Origin: Poecilobothrus nobilitatus
Taxonomy: Eukaryota > Arthropoda > Insecta > Diptera > Dolichopodidae
Assembly (NCBI GenBank): GCA_947095535.1
Contig: OX352772.1
Span: forward strand, 149,419,053 to 149,483,052
DNA: 64,000 nucleotides
Reading direction: 5' to 3'
Positions 55,691 to 64,000 of the stretch are shown piece by piece (positions within the stretch are counted from its first letter, which is position 1; each line of letters opens with the position of its first letter). The translations under genes and the position numbers were made by a program. The notes beneath the pieces are model-generated. The model did no database searches. It worked only from the letters and a program-made list of their open reading frames with translations, and was not told the DNA's origin.

Positions 55691-57175
55691 TGGACAACAT
55701 CAGTCCATGGGTTCGGATTCTGGAAGCTCCCGAATGATTCCGGAGTGAACGAGATTATCTCCAAAACCAAGAAAGATAGAACCTTTAAATTTTGTACAAT
55801 GATGTTCCTTCCCATTCGATTTATGTCTCTGAAATTTAAGAGGATTTGGTCCATGGGTTTGGATTTTGGAAGCTTCCGAACGAGCACCAGAGCAAATGAG
55901 ATTATCTCCAAAACCAACTAAGATATAACCTTTAAATATGGCAGAGTGGTGTTCTTTCATGTTATATTTAAGTCTCTGAAACTTGAAAGGATTTGGTCCA
56001 TGGGTTTGGATTTTGGAAGCTTACCAACGAGCCCCAGAGCAAACGAATATATCTCCACAACCAACAAAGATAGAACCTTTATTTTTAGTAGAAGAGTGTA
56101 CTGTTATGATTCCTTTTCTATAAAATTGGAAACTGACATTTGAAAGAATTTGAACCACGGATTCGTATATTGGAAGCTTCCGAACGAGCCCCAGAGCAAA
56201 CGAGATTATCTCCAAAACCAACAAAGATAGAACCTTTAAATTTTTTACAATGATGTTCCTTCCCGTTTGATTTATGTCACTGAAATTTAAGAGGATATAG
56301 TCCATAGGTTTGGATTTTGGAAGCTTCCGAACGAGCCCCAGAGCATATGAGATTATCTCCAAAAACAACGAAGATATAACATTTAAATTTGGCAGAATGG
56401 TGTTTAGGTCTCTGAAATTTGAGAGGATTTGGTCCATGGGTTTGGATTTTGGGAGCTTCCGAACGAGCCCCAGAGCAAACGAGATTATCTCCAAAATCAA
56501 CAAAGATAGAACCTTCAAATTTTGTACAATAATGTTCCTTCCCGTTCGATTTATGTCTCTGAAATTTAAGAGCATTTGCTCCATGGGTTTGGATTTTGGA
56601 AGCTTCCAAACGAGCACCAGAGCAAATGAGATTATCTCCAAAACCAACTAAAATATAACCTATAAATTTGGCAGAATGGTGTTCGTTCATGTTTGATTTA
56701 GGTCTCTGAAATTTGAAAGGATTTGGTCCTTGGGTTCGGATTTTGGAAGCTTCCGAACGAGCCTCAGAGCAAATGATATTATCTCCAAAATCAACTAAGA
56801 TATAACCTTTAAATTAGGCAGAATGGTGTTCCTTCATGTTTGATTTATGTTTCTGAAATTTGTGAGGATTTGGTCCATGGGTTCAAATCTTGGAAGCTTC
56901 CGGACGAGCCCCAGAGTCAACGAGTATATCTCCACAATCCACAAAGATAGAACTTTTATTTTTAGAACAAAGGTGTTCTGTTATGTTTCCATTTCCATGG
57001 AAACTGACATTTGAAAGAATTTTAACCATGGGTTCGTATTTTGGATACTTCCGGACGAGCACAAGAGCAACGAGCATATCTCCAAAACTAACAAAAGTAG
57101 AACCTTTAAATTTAGTACAATGGTGTTCTGGCATGTTTTCTTTATGTTCCTGAGATGGATTCGTAAATTGGAGTG
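55690..57175 (+). repeat. Satellite array, about ten monomers of roughly 148 bp
   Basis: Monomers begin near 55695, 55849, 55997, 56158, 56301, 56432, 56580, 56728, 56874 and 57026 (spacing 131-161, often 148). Each carries TTTTGGAAGCTTCCGAACGA, CCAGAGCAAA and ATTATCTCCAAAACCAA. Three variants are seen: one with TTTTGTACAATGATGTTCC, one with TTTGGCAGAATGGTGTTC, one with TTTTTAGTAGAAGAGTGT; order A-B-C-A-B-A-B-B-C-A. GGAAGCTTCC is palindromic. Minus-strand open frames of up to 208 codons cross monomers but are a by-product of the repeat. Confidence 0.85.
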
Positions 57176-57715
57176 GCAATTCGGGTACGTGACACACACC
57201 TCTCAAGGACTAACAATCTTCGAAATTAATAAAGATAGAAACTTCAAATTGTTTACAAAGGTGTCAAGCATAGCCCAAGAGGATGCCTCTTTTACGTTCT
57301 TGAAATTCGAGTTGAATAAGACAGAAAAGGGTAGAAGTTCAAGCAGCTGCCAAAAAAACTTATGGATTTTTAATTTAACTCGAATTATTCAGGTGTAGGG
57401 TATTAATAAGTCGGTTGCATTGACTTACTGTTATATTTACTTGTTAAATTATTAAAGTTTGCTAATAATTAGTAAAATTTATTATTAAATTAAATTTGTC
57501 AGAATAACAATTATAGTTCAAAAAAGTTTTTATAGTAAATTTATTTTTAATAAAAATAAAAAAAAATGAACAAATGAAAATGTTTAATTTTATAGTATTT
57601 TTTTTTTTTTTTAATTCGAGAAATATAAGGTTCAATATATTATACTGTTATTAAAAATGTTCATTAAAAATTAAAAAGAAAATAAGAAGATAATTGAAAT
57701 TTGATAGGCACGCAG
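57176..57715. other. AT-rich stretch, nothing recognised
   Basis: No motif or long frame; T and A runs at 57600-57612 and 57560-57568. Confidence 0.4.
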
Positions 57716-58309
57716 ACATGATAAGTGCGAAGATTTAAAAAAAATTAGTTTCCTAATTCCACTCTAGATAATCTTCCTACAATTATAGTTCTTCCTGAAA
57801 TTTGGATTTATACCGATTCATCGGATTTATACCGATTTTTTCATTACCAATGAACAAATCAACTATAACATACAAGGTTATAGTTTTATTTCCAATTGTA
57901 ATGACCATTATGCATCAGGTGGCATATCGGTTTACATAAAGAATGATTTATCGAGTTATTGTACTTTCATTTCTTTAAATTCTGCTGACATAATAAAATA
58001 AATTGTTCAATTAAAAGTTTTGTCTTTACAATTTTTTGTGTATATAGGATAAATGGTGCACATTCAGCTCGTTTAAATTTTTTAAACGATTTCGATGATA
58101 AATTCGTTAATTAAAAATGTTATAGTAATTTGCGACATAAATATAGACATACTTACAAACTCTAATTTAAAAAAAAATTACTTGTTAATGATGTCGTTAC
58201 TGAATATATCAGCACGTGTATTGATCATATTTTTGTTAAAATTTTAAGCAGAAAACCAAATTTTCAAATTTTCACTGAGAATATTAATTTTGGAATAAGT
58301 GATCATAAT

Positions 58310-59052
58310 ATGATAATATTAAAAATCACCCAAAATGATATATCGCCAGTACAAAACACTAATTTTCCCTCCTCTTTCAATAAAATAGATTTCGGTAAAT
58401 TATGTATTCTTCTTGAAACTGAGCAATGGCACCAAGCTTACGGCGAGAATGATCTATCTACGGTGAATGTTAATTTCATAAATATTCTAAATAACTGTAT
58501 TAATATATGTTCAAATTCAATAAACTTACAAAGTAAAAATAAAAAGTTGAAACAATGGATGACCGACAATCTTCTAAATTTAATTAAGTTAAAAAATAAA
58601 TTTGGTTTAAAGAGTAAAAGTCAGCCCAATAATTTATCATTAAAAAAATACTACAATAATTTAAGAAAAAGAGTGGTCGTAAAAATAAAAGAATGTAAAT
58701 CAATATACTATTCAAGAGAATTAAGTAAGAATAGGGGTAATTTTAAACGGGAATGGAATATTGTTAAAGACATTTTAAATGAACACCATTCTGATAATAC
58801 TGTTAAAGAAATTTTGGTTAATAATGAAAAAATTACTGATTGTGTTCAAATTACAAATGAATTTAATAATTTTTTCACAAAACGCACAAAAAATTTAGTA
58901 GAGCCAAATAATGTAAGTCAGCTTATTTTAAATAATATAAAAGATGATATTCTTCAAATAAATTTATTTGAATATGAAGAAATTACGCCTAATGAAATAA
59001 TTTCCAATATAAATCAACTAAATAACAAAACATCTTGTACAGAAGACAAAAT
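58310..59052 (+). pseudogene. LINE ORF2: endonuclease-RT linker and RT start
   Basis: Starts within the endonuclease end. The middle is a basic helical linker (KLKQWMTDNLLNLIKLKNKF, VKIKECKSIYYSRELSKNRG). It ends with the RT lead-in EITPNEIISNINQLNNKTS up to the 8-bp GACAAAAT target copy. The last 12 codons of the open frame (59053-59089) belong to the MULE. Confidence 0.75.
59045..59052 (+). other. Left target-site copy of the MULE
   Basis: GACAAAAT, repeated exactly at 60504-60511. Confidence 0.8.
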
Positions 59053-59310
59053 GGTATTCGGCTGGTTTATCGCAATTACAAATTCATAGCAAAGTTCATC
59101 GCCCGCAATTCATCGTAAGCAATTCATCGTAAAAAATTCATCGCAAGCAATTTATCGCAAGGAAATATTCATCGCGAAGTTTATGGCGATGAATATCCGA
59201 TACCTAATGAATTCATATACCTAATGAAATATTCACTTATTCCTATTTAAATTCATGGGATTATTTGTAGTCATCCGATTCCACTTGTATTTGCGCTTTT
59301 ACCAAATAAA

Positions 59311-59892
59311 ATGCAGTCAACATATGTAAGACTTCTAGTTGCATTGAAAACAGAGTTTCCATATATGAACCCATTGAAGGTGCACATGGACTTCGAAAGA
59401 GGTGCTATATCTGCCAACAAAATAATATATCCACAGATTAACTTTCAATTATGCTTCTTTCATTTTAAAAAAGCTGTGTATCGTAAATTATGTACTATTG
59501 GACTTAATACAAAATATGACACTAATCCTTCTTTTGCATTAAAAGTGAAACACTTGATTTCTTTGGCGTTTGTTCCACATGACAAGGTTATTAAGTATTT
59601 TAATATACTTATTCAAGAAAAAATTTTACCGGAAGAGGCAACTTCATTTCTCAATTATTTCGAGGAAACCTATATAGGCAAGATGAGTTTAAGAGGAATT
59701 CGTAGACCATCAAAATATGCAATTTCATATTGGAACATTTTCGAAGCTGTTAAAAATAACGCCGACAAAAAAAATAATCGATGTGAAGGTTGGAACAATA
59801 AATTCCAAAATCTAATTCAAATTTATCATCCACATATGTGGCTTGTTATGTTGAAAAATATTTTGAAAAATTGCCGCCAATTATATTCTTGA
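59311..59892 (+). pseudogene. MULE transposase fragment
   Basis: Family-like sequence begins before the ATG (PLVFALLPNK, 59280-59310), so the true start is lost. After STYVRLLVALK it reads VHMDFERGAISA (the Asp of the DDE core), then QLCFFHFKKAVYRKL, the C-x2-H box typical of MULE transposases. Later come FLNYFEETYIG and RCEGWNNKF (the usual end of the core, with W-N). 193 codons are open, against 400 or more in full proteins. The N-terminal zinc domain and first Asp are not present. It may be mobilised only by another copy. Confidence 0.75.
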
Positions 59893-60254
59893 GAAGCATG
59901 GCTCATAATTTTGATATTGGAAGGGTCACAAAAATGTATGATGATGTCAATAATTAAAAACTTAATTCCTATTAATCTTACATTTTTTAATTTTTTTTTT
60001 TATTTTTGTATACACGTAACATAATATGTATGTTTTAACATAATATTTATGTTAAATAAATAATACATATTTTAACATATTAATATGTTCATTTTTTATG
60101 GTAAAGAATTAGGAAAAAAAATCCTAAAAATTTATGATGATGTCAATAATTAAGAATTCTATTACTATAATTTTTTTTTTTTTTCATTTCTTATTTTTTG
60201 TATACACAATAAATTTCGTTATGTTTAATTTATAATTATTTGAATATTTAACTC
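59893..60254. other. Non-coding part of the MULE
   Basis: AT-rich, with ATATGTATG/TTAACATAATA-type short repeats near 60018-60090. ATGATGTCAATAATTAA occurs at 59941 and 60138. Confidence 0.5.
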
Positions 60255-60379
60255 AATTTATTATTTTATTTAATTATTTAACTCTGGTAGCCAGAACAAT
60301 CGCGCGATTGAATATAAAATATAAAACAATCGCGCGATTGTTCTTCCAAAAGTTAAATAATTAAATAAAATAATAAATT
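60255..60379. repeat. Long palindrome inside the MULE
   Basis: The outer arms of 29 bp (60255-60283 and 60351-60379) are exact reverse complements. The inner arms of 18 bp (60293-60310 and 60327-60344; AGAACAATCGCGCGATTG) are also exact and each contains the palindrome CAATCGCGCGATTG. The total span is 125 bp. Confidence 0.9.
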
Positions 60380-60503
60380 CCTTGCGGTAAATTGCTGGCG
60401 ATGAATTGCTTACGTTGAATTGCTTGCGATAAATTGCTTACGATGAATTTCTTGCGAAGAATTACTTCGCGATGAATTGCTTGCGATAAACGAGCCTAGA
60501 ATC

Positions 60504-61588
60504 GACAAAATCAATAATGTTTTATTAAAAAGAATAGCGCCGTATGTAGCAGATGTTTTATGTTTTATATTCAATCGCTCAGTGTTTTCTAGAGTCTGGC
60601 CTAACTACTTGAAATATTCGGAAGTAATACCTTTATTTAAGACAGGCTCAAAACTTTTATTGTTGAATTACAGACCTATTTCCTTACTGCCAACTATCGG
60701 TAAATTATTTGAAAAATTAACAAAAATTAGAATGTTGAATTTTCTATTAGAAATCAAATTTTTTGATAATAACAGAAGAAGCGATCTTAAAATAGCGATT
60801 ATTAAAAAACTTGAAAAGGCGGGTTTTATAAGTTTTGTACTTGATTTTTTAATTTCTTATTTAAAAGATAGAAAACAGAGAGTTAAGTTATATAACAACT
60901 TTAGCGAAATCAACAATATTAACATTGGCGTACCATAAGGTTCTGTAATGGGTCCCTTGTTGTTTCTAATATATATTAACTCTCCATTTTCGCTGATGAC
61001 TGCTCTCTAGTATACAGTGATAAAATCGTGGATTTGCTTAAACAATCTTTGGAATATGACGTAAACTTACTTAAAAATTGGTTTTCATGCCATGCCTTCT
61101 TATAAGAGAAATTCTAACATATACGACATTAATATTAAGTTTCGTAGTGGTGATTGATTCGTAGTGGTGGTGATTGATTGAATTATAAATATTTAGGTGT
61201 AACTATAGATAAGAATGTAAACTGGAAATCTCATATTGGCAAGTTATACAAATATTTACTTTTATGCATAAGAAAATTATATTAGCTAAAGCAATATTGC
61301 TCCAGAAAACTTTTGTTAAAAACTTATTATCCCTTAGTACATTCAAAACTAAAATATAGTATAACTAGTTGGGGTGGAACCTATTTAAGTATTATAAGTC
61401 CTATTCTTAAGGCTCAAAAATGTATTCTTAAAATAATTAACGGAAAATGTAGGTTATGTAGCAGTTTTCCGCTCTTCCAAGAATCAAGTATCCTACTTTT
61501 AAGACATCAATATGCTCACAGTTTTTTGCTTCAGTTTTTTAAAGATAATAGTCTTTTTGGCTACAGAAGCTCTACGTCATATAACTGA
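60504..61588 (+). pseudogene. LINE ORF2: reverse transcriptase
   Basis: The right target copy is read as part of the RT (DKINNVLLKRIAP). Visible RT boxes are PLFKTGSK, NYRPISLLPTIGK (fingers), then a gap where the palm Asp box should be (DLKIAIIKKLEKAGF follows at once), LISYLKDRKQRV, NIGVP, a TAA at 60937-60939, GSVMGPLLFL and a frame-shifted ADD box. The thumb/tail part is open at 61313-61588. Motif A Asp appears lost through a deletion near 60777. Dead. Confidence 0.72.
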
Positions 61589-61854
61589 CGGATAAATTAT
61601 CTTCTACTACGCGCAACTCATCGTTGTCGCAAAACTTTTAAAAAATTTTACTTAAATTTAGTACCAAAATACTAATAATCTCCCGTACCATATAAAAATA
61701 ATAAATAAATTGAGAAAAGTTACAACGAAATGGAATCTATCAGCTGAAACTTTATCTTTATCTTTTCTATTAAGTTTATCTTTCATTTAATTTTCTATTC
61801 TAAAGCAATTGAAATTATGTTAAAAGAAATAATTTCAAAATCTACTATAGCGTG

Positions 61855-62178
61855 AGTTACGTCATTTGCCTAACAGCTTAGCATATTTATAAGTATAATC
61901 ACTAACCTTGAAATTCTAATTTGTTAACTGTAAAATTCATTTATTTTATTATATGTTGTTCACCTTTTTGTACAGACACAATGTCAGCAAAATTAAATTA
62001 AATCAAATTAAAATTAATAACTATTGGGAAACTTTTAATTATAACTTTCCTATAAATACCTGTAATATTCTAATTAACAATCAATTAATATTTTACCCAG
62101 TAAAAAACAACTCAAATAAAGTTAATTAAAAATTATAATTTGGTTTTTTTTATTATTTTTAAAAACAAAAGTATAACT
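61855..62178 (+). repeat. 5' LTR of a second errantivirus-like element
   Basis: Begins AGTTAC and ends ATAACT, giving inverted AGTTA/TAACT ends like the array's LTR. The primer site follows at once. It is 324 bp by these ends. The partner 3' LTR lies outside the window, so the start is inferred from the end motif alone. Confidence 0.6.
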
Positions 62179-62195
62179 GGCGCAGTCGTGCAGAT
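62178..62195 (+). other. Primer-binding site, serine-tRNA-like
   Basis: TGGCGCAGTCGTGCAGAT follows the LTR end. TGGCGCAGTCG is the start of the serine-tRNA-type primer site used by 17.6/297-like elements. Confidence 0.6.
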
Positions 62196-62887
62196 TTTTT
62201 TAAGCAAAAAAGTGTCTCGTATATCGAACTATTAAAACGACGGTTTATCGTTTGTTCATTTAAATACAAAGTTATAATTAAATCGACGGTTTATCGGTCA
62301 ACAATTATAAAAAAAAAAACAAACTGTGAACAATTAATTTTAAGAAAGAAATAAATAAATAGAAACAAATAAGTGCTTTTAAAAATCGGACTTAAATTAA
62401 AAATGTTGTTTAAGTTTAAATTCAAAGTATTTAAATCTTAAAATTAAATCTAAAATAAATCTAATATCTTAAAAACCATAATCTTAATAAACTTAAAGTT
62501 CTTTAATAAAACTAAACTTTAACTAAAAGAAAAAACTAAGTTAAATAAGTTAAAATTTTTGAACAAAAAAAGTAACATTTAAAAATTAAATTAACTAAGT
62601 TAAATTAATTAATTATAAAGAAAAATATTAAATTAACTAATTCAAATTAAACTAAAAAAAAAAAAAATTCGTAATAAATGAGAAACATTAAACTATAAAT
62701 TGTGAAAAATAATTGTGAAAAGTTTTAAACTTGAGGGAATATCAAGACGCTGATATGTTTAAAAGGACCTACATCAATTTTATGTAAGTGATTTTTATAT
62801 TTTTCTTTTCTAACATTTTTTTTTCGATTTATTGAATATTGTCAAATAACATTTTTTTTTTCTCATTTAATCAAATTTAAATAATTA
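62196..62887 (+). other. Leader of the second errantivirus-like element
   Basis: Very A-rich. CGACGGTTTATCG occurs at 62239-62251 and 62284-62296. No gene before the gag ATG. Confidence 0.5.
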
Positions 62888-63949
62888 ATGTCAAAAAGAG
62901 AAATCCCTTATCCTTCATCCCTAATCGAGAAAATTACAACTAAAATGAACAATATCGGCTCAAGTTCTAACAGTGAATTAGAAGAAATAAAACTAATTCC
63001 AAATAGTTTAGATAATTCTACAACTAGTACTCATTGGTGTCAAATTTCAGAAATAAACGAAACTTGCAACATAATGACCGAACCCTGTGCTCCAACTGTT
63101 ACTACAACAGACATTTTTAATTCATTGCGTGTACCTGACGCACTGAGAGACCTACCCAAATATGAAGGTAATCCTAGATTACTTTTTGATTTTATTAACA
63201 ATGTCGAAGAGATATTGTCTATAATTTCCTGTACGGTAGGAACTCCTTACCATAGACCTTTACTAAGAACAATTAGAAATAAAATTGTCGGTCCTGCAAA
63301 CGAAGTCTTAAATATGTACGGAACTTCTCTGATTTGGAAAGATATAAGAGAAAATCTGATCCTCCATTATTCGGATAAGAGAAATGAAACATCACTTTTC
63401 AACTTTGACTTGCACAAATTTAGATAAAATAACTCGACAGTAGAAAAGTTTTATAGTGAAGTAATTGAAATCCTAGCTAACATGAATAATCATGTTAACA
63501 TTCATGAAAATAACCCAAATGTAATATCAGCTAAAAAAGTTTTATTTGAAGAGATGAGTCTTAATACCTTCCTATCAGGATTAAAAGAACCTCTTGGCGC
63601 AACTATTAGAGCTATGAGACCCACTAGTTTAGCCGAAGCATTTTCATTCTGCATAAAAGAACAAAATATATTTTATTCGAAACCTTTTATTCCAATTAAT
63701 AGAACAAATGATAATAATAATAAACCAAACAATTATAGAAACCCACAACTAAATAATAGAACGATCAATTTCAGAAATCAGCCTAAACCAATTCAATCAT
63801 TTTCAAATCAAAATTACCCAATAAGACAAACATTTCAAAATAATTCTTCATCATATCAGCCTTTTAATAGTGTAATTCGGCATAACCAAATTCAGTCAAA
63901 TTCATCCAATTTTCCAAGAAATTTCAGAAATAGAACAAAACCTATATGA
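62888..63949 (+). pseudogene. gag: Gag of the second errantivirus-like element
   Basis: ATG at 62888. The part LRDLPKYEGNPRLLFDFINN and KIVGPANEVLNMYG, then LILHYSDKRNETSL, matches the order of the array's Gag (VKELQIFDGNPTHYISWIHN, LSLHYADKRDIRSL), at low identity, so this is a different family. TAA at 63425-63427 interrupts the frame, which continues unchanged (VEKFYSEVIEILANMNNH) to TGA at 63947-63949. The end is rich in N, Q, P and F with no zinc knuckle. The frame change at the TGA may lead on to more gag. The rest lies outside the window. Confidence 0.75.
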
Positions 63950-64000
63950 ACACTACTGGAAGTCTTAGAAATTTCCCTGTTCAACCCTATCACACCCAAA

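Larger units (their letters stand above)
59053..60503 (+). mobile_element. MULE DNA transposon (1451 bp) inserted in the LINE
   Basis: The ends are inverted: GGTATTCGGCTGGTTTATCGC on the left against GCGATAAACGAGCCTAGAATC on the right, flanked by the 8-bp repeat GACAAAAT. Inside each end short units such as AATTCATCGCAAGC (left, 59087-59175) or GCTTGCGATGAATT in the other sense (right, 60380-60490) are repeated several times, giving a composite terminal repeat. The plus-strand transposase fragment is at 59311-59892. Removing the element with one target copy brings the LINE RT reading back into line. Confidence 0.8.
57720..61850 (+). mobile_element. LINE (ORF2 with endonuclease and RT), split by a MULE
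   Basis: The endonuclease region is broken (57780-58310), with LPEIWIYTD, SARLNFLNDFDDKF, STCIDHIFVK and a GISDHNM box (catalytic D-H). A 259-codon frame (58310-59089) leads into the RT fingers and is cut by the MULE at 59053. RT resumes at 60504 (LLKRIAPYVADVL, FIFNRSV, VIPLFKTGSK, NYRPISLLPTIGKLFE). It goes on with GSVMGPLLFLIYIN (60941-60982), then an ADDCSLVYS box near 60996, then a tail with KLKYSITSWGGTYLS (61341). The 3' end is A/T-rich. The family is Jockey/CR1-like; the exact clade is not settled. The LTR element at 61855 follows directly. Confidence 0.78.

Noticed and set aside
56021..56647. Minus-strand frame of 208 codons
   Set aside because: It crosses satellite monomers and repeats the same peptide; the other strand and frames are equally open. 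A repeat by-product.

Overview
The window reads as repeat-rich, AT-rich insect chromatin, most likely from a higher fly. The clues are the element mix (errantivirus-type Ty3/gypsy, Bel-Pao, Jockey-like LINEs, P-like, MULE and Polinton DNA) and dipteran-style repeats such as the TCCGTCCGTCCCTCCGT module. I see no intact host gene, no rRNA, no CRISPR array and no bacterial gene organisation. Almost everything recognisable is a mobile element or its wreck. Species is not determined.

Region 1 (1-27425) is a head-to-tail array of an env-bearing Ty3/gypsy (errantivirus-type) element. Neighbouring copies share a single 267-bp LTR (AGTTAA...TTAACT), so the order is internal-LTR-internal-LTR. There is one partial unit (A) and four full units (B-E) of 6155, 6155, 6154 and 6158 bp measured LTR start to LTR start. 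All complete units share the same lesions: a TAG in gag, two frame changes in the reverse transcriptase, a TGA in RNase H, a TGA before integrase, and Glu in place of the first catalytic Asp of integrase. The element was therefore broken before it was multiplied.

Region 2 (about 28.1-43.1 kb) is a nest. A minus-strand LINE ORF1 carries a P-element-like transposon (THAP/P-type transposase at 41.1-42.7 kb). The left inverted repeat of that transposon was then hit by a nearly complete Bel-Pao element (29664-38434; LTRs of 838 and 836 bp, tRNA-Tyr-type primer site, 5-bp target duplication with one mismatch). The Bel leader holds five copies of a hairpin repeat, and its coding part carries two fold-back insertions that break the frame.

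Region 3 (43.3-49.9 kb) is an older, decayed Bel-Pao copy, split by a tRNA-like plus (TAA)n element (44.8-46.1 kb) and by an internally deleted LINE (46.55-48.06 kb). Region 4 (50.1-54.8 kb) holds a LINE ORF1 remnant, then a minus-strand remnant of a Polinton/Maverick capsid gene block (major capsid protein and a small PX-like protein among others), then a LINE endonuclease fragment.

Region 5 (55.0-57.2 kb) holds a fold-back repeat and a satellite with a monomer of about 148 bp. Region 6 (57.7-61.8 kb) is a LINE ORF2 split by a 1451-bp MULE with an 8-bp target duplication. Region 7 (61855-64000) is the 5' end (LTR, primer site, gag) of another errantivirus-like element running off the window.

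The genes do not form a host pathway. The layout resembles pericentromeric or piRNA-cluster-like DNA in which transposons have repeatedly inserted into one another.
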